Source: Bacteroidia bacterium (GTDB taxonomy: Bacteria > Bacteroidota > Bacteroidia > B-17B0 > Aurantibacillaceae). Taken from it: 54,055 nucleotides of DNA. Positions 26,824 to 34,883 of the stretch are shown here, piece by piece (the stretch's first letter is position 1; every line of letters begins with the position of its first letter). The position numbers and the translations under genes are program-made. The notes below the pieces were generated by a model. It was not told the DNA's origin and did not search any database. It was given only the letters and a program-made list of their open reading frames with translations. The stretch is from contig JAIOZA010000020.1 of the NCBI GenBank assembly GCA_021740825.1, positions 1-54,055 on the forward strand, read 5' to 3'.

Positions 26824-27728
26824 AAGATTTAATACATCTTCAAACTATAACTGACTTACATAAGTTATTCAACTTAGGAAACAGTTTTCATCCATTGGTA
26901 ACTGTTTTAGATTTTAGCAAAGTTACAGAGCAAGTCAAACATAATTCTAAAATCACGACCGATTTTTATTCAATAATGTTCAAAAACTATTGTAAGAATC
27001 ATGTTAAGTATGGGAGAAAAGCAATAGATTTTCAAGAAGGAAACCTAATTTGTATAGCACCAAATCAAGTTGTAGAAATTGATAATGAGGTAGAAGAAAG
27101 AGAAGATAAAATGGGATGGGGTTTGTTTTTTCACCCAGACTTAATTCGCTCTACTTCGTTAAATGAAAAAATTAAAAATAATAGTTTTTTTCATTACGAA
27201 GTTTCAGAAGCCCTTCATCTTTCTGACAAGGAAAAAAATATTTTACTTGAATGTGTTCAAAAAATCCAAACCGAACTACAAGAAAATATTGATGTGCATA
27301 GCCAATACATAATTGTTTCAACGATAGAATTATTATTAAATTACTGTTCAAGATTTTATGGCAGACAATTGATAACAAGAGGCCAAAACAACAAGTCTAT
27401 AATATCGCAAATAGAAAACTTATTAACTCAATATTTTGCTGTAAATAAAATAAATGAACAAGGCTTGCCAACAGTTAAATATTTAGCCGACAAGGTTCAT
27501 TTATCGCCAAGTTATTTGAGTGATTTGCTAAAAAAAGAAACTGGCAAAAACGCACAAGAACACATTCATTTCTATCTTATAGAAGAAGCTAAGAATTTAC
27601 TTTTGAATTCAGAAAAGAATGTTAATGAAATTGCCTTTGATCTAGGATTTGAATATCCACAATATTTTAATAAACTATTCAAGAAAAAGACAGGTAAAAC
27701 ACCAATGGAATATAGAAACTTGAACTAA
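26820..27728 (+). CDS. AraC/XylS-family transcriptional regulator
   Basis: A 302-residue DNA-binding regulator. The C-terminal ~100 residues contain the two helix-turn-helix motifs of the family: PTVKYLADKVHLSPSYLSDL with KETGKNAQEHIHFYLIEEAK, then NVNEIAFDLGFEYPQYFNKL and FKKKTGKTPMEYR. The N-terminal ~190 residues form a cupin-like ligand or dimerisation domain without a clear metal site. ATG 26820, overlapping the previous stop by ATGA, is preferred over an upstream start that would extend into the membrane-protein gene. Probably controls its own operon; inducer unknown. Confidence 0.92.
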   Translation: MKDLIHLQTITDLHKLFNLGNSFHPLVTVLDFSKVTEQVKHNSKITTDFYSIMFKNYCKNHVKYGRKAIDFQEGNLICIAPNQVVEIDNEVEEREDKMGWGLFFHPDLIRSTSLNEKIKNNSFFHYEVSEALHLSDKEKNILLECVQKIQTELQENIDVHSQYIIVSTIELLLNYCSRFYGRQLITRGQNNKSIISQIENLLTQYFAVNKINEQGLPTVKYLADKVHLSPSYLSDLLKKETGKNAQEHIHFYLIEEAKNLLLNSEKNVNEIAFDLGFEYPQYFNKLFKKKTGKTPMEYRNLN

Positions 27729-27972
27729 TAAAACCTGCTGCTAATAGTAATTTTAATTTGGGCATTCGGTTTCGGTATTTGCAAACATAGCCGCTTCGCG
27801 AAAGACATTTATTTGTTCTTTGCAAATGTATAATAATATTATAGTTTTGTTGGTGGCATTTCTTTAGAAAGAGTTTCAAAACTAAATTTAGCTCCAAAAC
27901 GAACTTGTTTGGCTGCGCCGATTTTATAATTCAGTATCTCATGAGATCTTGAATCAAGTTCGGAATAATGAA
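27729..27972. other. Convergent intergenic region with inverted motifs
   Basis: Between the AraC gene (+) and the lipoprotein (-). GTATTTGCAAAC near 27774 and TTCTTTGCAAATG near 27816 form an inverted pair that could stem-loop, and TCTTGAATCAAGTTCGGA at 27947-27964 is a near copy of the palindrome at 39608. No gene seen. Confidence 0.5.
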
Positions 27973-28605
27973 TTACTTTTTAAGTTTCTTCTTCTCAATT
28001 CCCTTCCATTGAAAGGTTTGTATCATGTGTACAATATCTTTTCTTAAATAATCAACTACAATTTTCATCGAATCAATATTTGGAACTGCATTAAAGTACA
28101 AAGCACCGCGCATAAAATGGTGTGTACTATCTGTTAAATAAAATTGCACATTTGAAGCCGTGTTTCCTGCAATATCATACACTAAGCCGTACACTTGTGA
28201 GCTGTCTCTAACAATAATTGTTTCATCTATACCAGTAGATTTTACTTGATGCTTCACCACAAAATCTCTACATTCACCTAAAACAGTATCTAAATTATTG
28301 GTTATGATTTTATAACTTAAATGAATTTGTGCATTATACTTTGGGAAGTTTACATTTATCCAACATGGATCAGCGCCTTTATGTCTGTCATTTAGTATGT
28401 TTGCATAAGTTGGAATTTCAAAACTGTAAGGACAAAGACTGTCATATAATCTATACGTTTTTTCTGGAAAATAAATTCTTGGGTAACCTTTTGGTTTAGG
28501 AATAAACACTTCATCATCCTCATCATCTCCACATGAAGAAAATGAAACTATTGAAATACATATGATTAGTATTTTGAATACGGTTTTAAATGATAAATCT
28601 GTCAT
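27973..28605 (-). CDS. Lipoprotein of unknown function
   Basis: A 210-residue lipoprotein. The signal MTDLSFKTVFKILIICISIV ends at lipobox Cys25 (FSSC) and is followed by an acidic linker GDDEDDEVF. In Bacteroidota an acidic stretch after the Cys is the lipoprotein export signal to the cell surface, so surface exposure is likely. The rest (PRIYFPEKTYRLYDSLCPYS, ADPCWINVNFPKYNAQIHLS, GLVYDIAGNTASNVQFYLTD) resembles the gliding motility lipoprotein GldD, which is similar in size and Cys-Pro-containing motifs, and gldD often lies next to ssb in this phylum. GldD is a reasonable but not certain identification. Confidence 0.8.
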   Translation of the reverse strand: MTDLSFKTVFKILIICISIVSFSSCGDDEDDEVFIPKPKGYPRIYFPEKTYRLYDSLCPYSFEIPTYANILNDRHKGADPCWINVNFPKYNAQIHLSYKIITNNLDTVLGECRDFVVKHQVKSTGIDETIIVRDSSQVYGLVYDIAGNTASNVQFYLTDSTHHFMRGALYFNAVPNIDSMKIVVDYLRKDIVHMIQTFQWKGIEKKKLKK

Positions 28606-28786
28606 AATTACAAATTTAAGGAATTTAACCACATAGGAACATTGGCTTTTTAGAGTTTAAAAGAACTTAGATATAAATAATAAGTATTAAAGCATATATA
28701 GAAAGCATAGCTGTCTTATTCAGACTAGATTCAAATTTCGATACTTTATTTCTATGTGCCGATGTGGTTAAAAAAATGAGTTAAAA

Positions 28787-29203
28787 TTAAAACGGTAATA
28801 CGTCTTTTTTGCCTAAATCATCAAAGTTTACATTACTGTTATTTTCTGTTAGATTTGGATTCGTGTTATTTTCTTTCCGCTGCAAAACTAAAAATGACTC
28901 TCCAACTATTTCTGTAATATTACGTTTGATATTATCTTTATCTATCCATTGGCGGGTTTGCAATTTACCTTCAATATAAATTTGAGTCCCTTTTTTTAAT
29001 AATTTTTCAGCACTCTCTGCCATACTTCGCCATAATACAATATTGTGCCATTCGGTTTGTTCAACTTTATTACCACTTTTATCTTTATGAAATTCGCTAG
29101 TAGCTATACTAAAATTAGCGCGAGCAATATTTCCCTCTAAATATTTTAATTCAGGATCTTTGCCCAAATTTCCTATTAAAATTACTTTATTAACTCCAGC
29201 CAT
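28787..29203 (-). CDS. ssb: Single-stranded DNA-binding protein
   Basis: Binds and protects single-stranded DNA in replication and repair. The 138-residue chain has the OB-fold from [20 protein letters not shown] through [37 protein letters not shown] (about 1-108), a short disordered linker, and the C-terminal acidic tip [11 protein letters not shown] that recruits partner proteins. Located upstream of the GldD-like lipoprotein, with a 181-bp gap, an arrangement typical of the phylum. Confidence 0.97.
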   Translation of the reverse strand: MAGVNKVILIGNLGKDPELKYLEGNIARANFSIATSEFHKDKSGNKVEQTEWHNIVLWRSMAESAEKLLKKGTQIYIEGKLQTRQWIDKDNIKRNITEIVGESFLVLQRKENNTNPNLTENNSNVNFDDLGKKDVLPF

Positions 29204-29361
29204 ATTGATTTTATTATTTTATTATTAGTACGTGGCAAACAAAGGAAACTTTTTTCAATTTTACAAAAGTTATTATTCATAAATGTATGATTAATAACTT
29301 TATTTTAGTTTCAGTAGTTTATAAAATTTTAAAGTTCTCATCATTCAAACTCGCATAATGT

Positions 29362-29369
29362 GTACTTTT
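29362..29369 (+). promoter_or_regulatory. Putative -7 promoter element before the helicase gene
   Basis: TACTTTTG fits the phylum -7 consensus TAnnTTTG and ends 6 bp before the ATG at 29376. If used, the transcript would start at or just before that ATG, and the upstream ATG at 29358 could not be translated. Confidence 0.45.
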
Positions 29370-29375
29370 GTAGTA

Positions 29376-31805
29376 ATGAGTGATTATTTAAATGAACTAA
29401 ATCCTGTGCAGCGAATGGCTGCCGAAAATACTGAGGGTCCAGTAATGATTATTGCCGGTGCGGGTTCCGGTAAAACCAGAGTTTTAACGTATCGCATTGC
29501 TCATATAATGGCAAAAGGTGCTGATGCATTTAGTATTTTGTCATTAACATTTACTAATAAAGCAGCCCGAGAAATGAAAGAGCGAATTGGTAAAATTGTT
29601 GGTAGTAAAGAGGCAAAAAATATTTGGATGGGAACCTTTCACTCTATTTTTGCTAAAATATTGCGTTTTGAAGCAGAGAAGTTAGGTTACCCTTCCAACT
29701 TTACTATTTATGACACCGATGATAGCAAAGGCGTTATTAAGAGCATTTTAAAACAATTGAATTTAGATGAAAAAGTATATAAACCATCTTTGGTTTTAAA
29801 CAGAATTTCTTCCGCAAAAAATAGTTTAGTTTCTGCAAGTAATTACGCTAATAATCCAATAACTCAGGCAGAGGACAGGGCATCTAACAAACCTTTATTA
29901 GGACAAATATATTTAGCATATCAAAAACGTAATTTCCAATCGGGAGCTATGGATTTTGATGATTTGTTATATAACACCAATGTATTACTGCGCGATTTTC
30001 CGGAAGTTTTAATTAAATACCAAAGTAAGTTTAAGTATATTTTGGTAGATGAGTACCAGGATACAAACTTTTCGCAATACGTTATTGTAAAACAATTAGC
30101 GGCACGTTTTCAAAATATTTGTGTTGTAGGTGATGATGCGCAAAGTATTTATTCGTTTCGTGGAGCTAACATTCAAAATATTTTAAATTTTGAAAAAGAT
30201 TATCCAGATTTAAAAACATTTAAGCTCGAGCAAAATTACAGAAGCACTCAAACTATAGTAAAAGCAGCAAGCGCTGTTATTGCCATTAACAAAGATCAGT
30301 TTAAGAAAAATATTTTTACTGCCAACGAAGAAGGTGAGAAAATAAAAATTATTAAATCAAACACCGATAATGAGGAAGGTCAAAAAGTAGCTGCTTCAAT
30401 TTACGACACACATTATACTCAGCAAGCACATTTTAAGGATTTCGCTATTTTATACCGAACTAATGCTCAATCTCGTGCGTTTGAGGAATCGTTGCGTAAA
30501 TTAAATATTCCCTATAAAATTTATGGTGGTGTATCATTTTATCAGCGTAAAGAAATTAAAGATGTATTAGCCTATTTTCGTTTGTCAATTAATCATAATG
30601 ATGATGAATCGTTAAAACGTATCATTAATTATCCAACGCGTGGTATCGGACAAACAACAATTGATAAAGTAATGATTGCCGCCATGGAGCATGATATTAG
30701 TATGTGGCAGGTATTGGATAATTTAAAAGATTTTAATACGGGAATTAATAGCGGAACATCTGCAAAAATATCCGAATTTACCACGGCCATTAAAACCTTT
30801 TCGATGATGATTCCCTACAAAGATGCCTTTGAATGTGCTAATCATATTGCTGTAACAAGTGGAATTGTTAAAGATTTGTATCATGATAAAACCCCTGAAG
30901 GCGTTAGTCGTTACGAAAATATACAGGAATTGTTAAATGGTATTAAAGATTTTGTGGTGACTGACAGAACGCCTCAGGAGGAAGAACTAAAAGATGCTAT
31001 TTTTCAAAATACTGAAGTGAATCCGGTTGAGTTATTTGATGCAACTGAACAAAACGCAACTGTAAGAACGTTAGATGAATTTATGCAGGAAATTTCTTTA
31101 TTAACGGATGTTGACAAGGAAAAAGAAGATGATAAAAATGCTGATAAAGTGTCGATGATGACTATTCATGCTTCAAAAGGATTAGAGTTTCCGTATGTGC
31201 ACATTGTTGGTTTAGAAGAAAATTTATTTCCTTCTCAAATGGCATTGAACAGTCGTAGTGAATTAGAGGAAGAACGCCGTTTATTTTATGTTGCAATTAC
31301 AAGAGCAGAAAAGAAAGCAACTATTAGTTTTGCAACAACGCGTTACCGTTTTGGAAATATAATTTATTGTGAACCAAGTCGTTTTATTGATGAATTAGAT
31401 GAAAGTTGTGTAGATTTTCCTCAAGAGCCAGCTGCTAATAAATTCAGTGACGACACGTTTAATAAATATCGTAAACCAAGTTTTAATGATCCAATGAAAT
31501 CAATTGATTTCAGAACAAAAGAAGCGGGAGGATTTACGAAAACAGAACCAAAACAAATTAATTTTTCGCCACAAAAAAAACTAATTCCTTTAGCTAAGCG
31601 AATGGCCGAAACAAATACGCCAGCCGATAATAGTGCAAATGCTAGTTTAAGAGTTGGCAGTGTGGTAGAACACGAAAAGTTTGGTATTGGTGAAATTACG
31701 TTTATTGAAGGTGTTTATCCAAATGCAAAAGCAACTATTAAATTTAGAGATAGTGGAGAGAAAAATTTATTGCTAAAATATGCGAAATTAAAAGTGGTGA
31801 TGTAG
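29376..31805 (+). CDS. pcrA: UvrD/PcrA-type ATP-dependent DNA helicase
   Basis: An 809-residue superfamily 1A 3'-5' helicase used in repair and replication restart. Motifs: Q motif LNPVQRMAA, Walker A GAGSGKT (28-34), TFTNKAAREM (Ia), VDEYQDTN (II), GDDAQSIYSFRGA (III), LEQNYRST (IV), TIHASKGLEFPYVHIVGLEE (V) and YVAITRAEKK (VI). The C-terminal ~55 residues (RVGSVVEHEKFGIGEITFIEG) are the PcrA/UvrD tudor-like domain that contacts RNA polymerase. The ATG at 29376 (MSDYLNELNPVQ) is chosen over 29358 because it gives the normal N-terminus and the intervening TACTTTTG looks like a promoter. Stop is one base from the convergent djlA stop. Confidence 0.95.
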   Translation: MSDYLNELNPVQRMAAENTEGPVMIIAGAGSGKTRVLTYRIAHIMAKGADAFSILSLTFTNKAAREMKERIGKIVGSKEAKNIWMGTFHSIFAKILRFEAEKLGYPSNFTIYDTDDSKGVIKSILKQLNLDEKVYKPSLVLNRISSAKNSLVSASNYANNPITQAEDRASNKPLLGQIYLAYQKRNFQSGAMDFDDLLYNTNVLLRDFPEVLIKYQSKFKYILVDEYQDTNFSQYVIVKQLAARFQNICVVGDDAQSIYSFRGANIQNILNFEKDYPDLKTFKLEQNYRSTQTIVKAASAVIAINKDQFKKNIFTANEEGEKIKIIKSNTDNEEGQKVAASIYDTHYTQQAHFKDFAILYRTNAQSRAFEESLRKLNIPYKIYGGVSFYQRKEIKDVLAYFRLSINHNDDESLKRIINYPTRGIGQTTIDKVMIAAMEHDISMWQVLDNLKDFNTGINSGTSAKISEFTTAIKTFSMMIPYKDAFECANHIAVTSGIVKDLYHDKTPEGVSRYENIQELLNGIKDFVVTDRTPQEEELKDAIFQNTEVNPVELFDATEQNATVRTLDEFMQEISLLTDVDKEKEDDKNADKVSMMTIHASKGLEFPYVHIVGLEENLFPSQMALNSRSELEEERRLFYVAITRAEKKATISFATTRYRFGNIIYCEPSRFIDELDESCVDFPQEPAANKFSDDTFNKYRKPSFNDPMKSIDFRTKEAGGFTKTEPKQINFSPQKKLIPLAKRMAETNTPADNSANASLRVGSVVEHEKFGIGEITFIEGVYPNAKATIKFRDSGEKNLLLKYAKLKVVM

Positions 31806-31806
31806 C

Positions 31807-32571
31807 TTAATTAATTCCTCTTTGCTTTTTAATATTTTCGTAAGCTTCCTGTATTTTTTGAAATTTTTCTTGAGCACCTTTTTGATATTCTTCTCCCATT
31901 GCAGCTACTTTATCCGGATGATTGCGGATAGCCATTTGTCTGTAAGCTTTTTTAATTTCTTCTTCAGTAGCTGTGCTTTCAATTCCTAAAACTTTGTAAT
32001 CTGAATTTGTATCGCGGTAAAACATATTTTTCAAACTCTCAAAATCACTTTGTGGAACGCCCATTAAGTTAGCAATGCGGTTTAGTATTTGAATTTCAAC
32101 TTCAGCTACATGTCCGTCTGCTTTAGCAATACCAAACAAATAATGTAATAATTGTATTCGCACTTCAACCTGCGTTCGCAATTTAATATCGTTACAAATT
32201 TGTTCTAACGGAATTTCACCGCCATTTACATAATGTTTTAATGTTTGCAAATGTGAAACCGAAAAACTTGGTCCGAATTGTTGCGAAAAAAAAGATTTTA
32301 CATAATCTAACTCAGCTTTAATTACTTTACCATCTGCGCGCATGACTGCAGCTGATAATGCAATGAGCATGTTTGCAAAATCATTACTACCCGACGATGA
32401 TCGTTGTTGGTAATATTTAAATACATCATCTGCATTTCTACCTCCAGTAGCATCTTTTTTATTAGATGAGAAATTATCAATAAATGAGCCAGCAAAAAAA
32501 CCTAGAATAGCTCCCGTTACACTTCGTCCTAAAAAGAAAAAACCAATAAACGCACCAATAAACTTAAACAA
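31807..32571 (-). CDS. djlA: DjlA-like TerB-DnaJ co-chaperone
   Basis: A 254-residue membrane-anchored J-protein. An N-terminal glycine-rich transmembrane segment (FIGAFIGFFFLGRSVTGAIL, about 3-28) is followed by a TerB-like helical domain (about 55-175, NMLIALSAAVMRADGKVIKA) and a C-terminal J domain (about 193-254, YKVLGIESTATEEEIKKAYR) with the HPD motif at 218-220 that stimulates DnaK ATPase. Domain order and size match DjlA. Probably a membrane-linked DnaK partner under envelope stress. It ends one base from the convergent helicase gene with no terminator between. Confidence 0.92.
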   Translation of the reverse strand: MFKFIGAFIGFFFLGRSVTGAILGFFAGSFIDNFSSNKKDATGGRNADDVFKYYQQRSSSGSNDFANMLIALSAAVMRADGKVIKAELDYVKSFFSQQFGPSFSVSHLQTLKHYVNGGEIPLEQICNDIKLRTQVEVRIQLLHYLFGIAKADGHVAEVEIQILNRIANLMGVPQSDFESLKNMFYRDTNSDYKVLGIESTATEEEIKKAYRQMAIRNHPDKVAAMGEEYQKGAQEKFQKIQEAYENIKKQRGIN

Positions 32572-32667
32572 ACTATATTATTTTAAATGATTAATAAAGT
32601 ACGTAAATATACGATTTAGCTTTATTTTTCTAATAAAATTTTGTAAAGTGTTTTGTTGATTAAGTAT

Positions 32668-32893
32668 TTGGGCGTGCCCGCGAAAGGCGGTCAGGCTTTA
32701 CGTTGCATTTTTTTTGCAAGATGCAGGCATCCGCCAGCTGGCGGATCACTTCAATCCTTCACGCAAACAATTCAAGTAGGTGTAAATATTTCGTTTCTGT
32801 GAACTGCGAAAGGGATGCAAACGAAAATACTTTTTGAGGCACGAAAAAAGATTGTAGTGACAGCCCGGTCCGGCTTCTGCCGGATTTGCCCAA
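32668..32893. repeat. 226-bp GC-richer intergenic element bounded by TTGGGC/GCCCAA
   Basis: Starts TTGGGCGTGCCCGCGAAAGG and ends with GCCGGATTTGCCCAA, so its ends are 6-bp inverted repeats. Inside are a perfect 18-bp palindrome ATCCGCCAGCTGGCGGAT (32729-32746) and CCGGCTTCTGCCGG hairpin near 32870. It is much richer in GC than its surroundings and has no open frame. It resembles a type of dispersed 'TTGGGCGT...CCCTAACGCAA' intergenic repeat known to me from other Bacteroidota genomes, of unknown origin; structured RNA or miniature mobile element both remain possible. Confidence 0.75.
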
Positions 32894-32905
32894 ATAAAAA
32901 TAAAA

Positions 32906-33139
32906 TTAAGCCTGAGCTTCCTTCATTTGCATAAACATTTCATTAAAGCGCACTCGCACGGTTTCAATAAAACTATCGTTAATTAGTTTCTTTAAACCAT
33001 CAACCGATTTTACATCTTCAGTATAAAACTTAAATGCTTGTTCCATCGGACCAGCTTCAAATTTTACAATATATTTATCATTCATCTGAAAAATAGAAAT
33101 ACTAATAGATGGATGAGGAATGGAATCAATGATACGCAT
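32906..33139 (-). CDS. Small conserved-looking hypothetical protein
   Basis: A 77-residue cytosolic protein of strand-strand-strand-helix layout (SISISIFQMNDKYIVKFEAG, then an amphipathic C-terminal helix SVDGLKKLINDSFIETVRVR). No family is recognised. It has a normal start (ATG 33139) and coding-like composition, and lies 8 bp after the 25-residue-repeat gene on the same strand, so the two are cotranscribed. Probably a real small protein of the phylum. Confidence 0.65.
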   Translation of the reverse strand: MRIIDSIPHPSISISIFQMNDKYIVKFEAGPMEQAFKFYTEDVKSVDGLKKLINDSFIETVRVRFNEMFMQMKEAQA

Positions 33140-33147
33140 TTGACTAT

Positions 33148-33588
33148 TTATTTTTGAAAAGCTTTCTTAAAGTTTAACATGTTTTTAATAACTCCTGTTG
33201 GTGTGGTATTTCGATCTCCATCCTCGTGTATGCGTCCCAAAATTGCATGAGCAACCGCCACATAATGTAATTTACCGGCAGCTTTTAAGGCTTGCTCAGC
33301 TTTATCATCGCCATTAATAAAATTAGCACAAGCAGCCCAATCAAATGCTTTTGTGTCTATTAAAAATTTAAATGCTTTAGTATCATCCCAAATGGCATTT
33401 ACAAAAGCAGCTAACTCAAAATGCTTTCCATCAATTAAAAATTTAAAGGCTTTTTTATCATCCCTAATAGCATCCAATGTGGCAATTAATTCGTGGTAAT
33501 TATTTTCTATTAACCAATTAAAAGCTACTATATCGCCATGAATGTGTTTGCCGAAATTTTCAATAGCTAGTGCAGGATAGTGTTTCAT
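33148..33588 (-). CDS. Protein of 25-residue helical repeats
   Basis: A 146-residue cytosolic protein built of four tandem 25-residue units starting near residue 22: AFNWLIENNYHELIATLDAI, AFKFLIDGKHFELAAFVNAI, AFKFLIDTKAFDWAACANFI and a weaker AEQALKAAGKLHYVAVAHAI, each with two short amphipathic helices joined by D/N-rich turns. The period is shorter than ankyrin (33), TPR (34) or Sel1 (36), and no standard family fits. A protein-protein interaction scaffold is the natural inference. It precedes the 77-residue gene by 8 bp. Confidence 0.7.
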   Translation of the reverse strand: MKHYPALAIENFGKHIHGDIVAFNWLIENNYHELIATLDAIRDDKKAFKFLIDGKHFELAAFVNAIWDDTKAFKFLIDTKAFDWAACANFINGDDKAEQALKAAGKLHYVAVAHAILGRIHEDGDRNTTPTGVIKNMLNFKKAFQK

Positions 33589-33821
33589 TTATTTAATACT
33601 AATTATGTTATCGAGAAATTGAAATCTAAATATATATAACGCAAATCTGATAATAAAGTTAATGAAAACTTTTGAAGCAAATGATTTTTTTATCAATTTG
33701 ATTGTTTGTTATGCCATTCTGCATATTTTTATTAGTTATATTTGGCTGATTTGTTTTGCAAAAACAGTCATAAAAAAAGGAAATAGCCACTTTATATAAA
33801 GAAAAAAATAGATATCTAGAA

Positions 33822-34883
33822 ATGAAAAAAATACCCAATTGGATCATAATAATTTTTGTAATTGCTTTAGTGATCTCTTCTAAATTCATTTTCTTTGCTA
33901 AAAAAGAAGATTCAGCATCTCCTGCTAAAGGAAAAAATAAAGGTCCTGTAGCAGTTAATTATTTTGTTGTAAAATCAACCGTATTTAATAATGATGTTTT
34001 TGCAACCGGAAAAGTTGGCGCTTTAAATCAAATAGATATTGTTCCCGAAGTAAGCGGGAAGGTGATGGCAATTTATTTTAAAGAAGGTGAAACTGTTGCA
34101 AAAGGTGGTGTATTAGTAAAATTAAATGATGCTGATTTACAAGCACAATTATTAAAATCTAAATCACAAATTACTTTATCAGAACAAAAGTTGGAACGCG
34201 TAAAAAAACTAATTGAAATTAAAGGTATTAGTCAAGAAGAATTTGATATGCAGCAAAACGAATTAAATTCTTTAAAAGCAGATCAAGCATATATTTTAGC
34301 ACAATTAGCAAAAACATCCATTGTAGCCCCTTTTACAGGTGTTATAGGGTTAAAAAATATAAGCGAAGGTTCATTTGTAAATTCAAACTCCTCTATTGCT
34401 TCGTTAGTCCAGGTTAAACCATTGTATGTTGAATTTTCTGTTCCTGAAAAATACAGTAGTTTATTTAAAAAAGGTATTAAAATTAATTTTTCGGGAGAGA
34501 GTAGTAAGGAGTTACATCAAGCTACTATTTATGCTATAGAACCTATTGTTGATGAATTAACCAAAACAATTAAAGCAAGGGCAATGTACGATGGTAGTCA
34601 TATTTTTTACCCGGGTAGTTATGTAAAAGTGTTTGCTAATTTAGGAGAAACTGAAAACGCATTAATGGTTCCAACGCAATGTGTTATTTCAACTTTAAAA
34701 GGGCAAAAACTGTTTATTAGCAAAAATGGCATTGCAGCAGAAGTGCCTGTTACAATTGGTGTAAGAACAGATGATTTAATTCAGATTATAGATGGTGTGA
34801 AGGTTGGCGATACTGTTATTACCACCGGATTATTGTCTATTAAAAAAGAGTCTGAATTGAAATTATTAAAATCAGGTAACTAA
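33822..34883 (+). CDS. RND efflux periplasmic adaptor (membrane fusion protein)
   Basis: A 353-residue HlyD/AcrA-type adaptor. An N-terminal membrane anchor (WIIIIFVIALVISSKFIFF) is followed by beta-barrel, lipoyl and hairpin regions: ATGKVGALNQIDIVPEVSGK and IYFKEGETVAKGGVLVKLND form the first lipoyl half, a coiled hairpin spans about 95-150, and KTSIVAPFTGVIGLKNISEG is the second half. It bridges the pump and the outer-membrane factor encoded next. The stop abuts the pump ATG (no gap), indicating coupling. No lipobox, so anchored by its N-terminal helix. ATG 33822 is the start; drug or metabolite specificity is unknown. Confidence 0.95.
   Translation: MKKIPNWIIIIFVIALVISSKFIFFAKKEDSASPAKGKNKGPVAVNYFVVKSTVFNNDVFATGKVGALNQIDIVPEVSGKVMAIYFKEGETVAKGGVLVKLNDADLQAQLLKSKSQITLSEQKLERVKKLIEIKGISQEEFDMQQNELNSLKADQAYILAQLAKTSIVAPFTGVIGLKNISEGSFVNSNSSIASLVQVKPLYVEFSVPEKYSSLFKKGIKINFSGESSKELHQATIYAIEPIVDELTKTIKARAMYDGSHIFYPGSYVKVFANLGETENALMVPTQCVISTLKGQKLFISKNGIAAEVPVTIGVRTDDLIQIIDGVKVGDTVITTGLLSIKKESELKLLKSGN

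Noticed and set aside
33659-33889. 76-residue minus-strand frame before the RND adaptor
   Set aside because: Overlaps the start of the adaptor gene on the opposite strand, is Lys/Ile/Phe-rich like AT-rich noise and has no recognisable motif.
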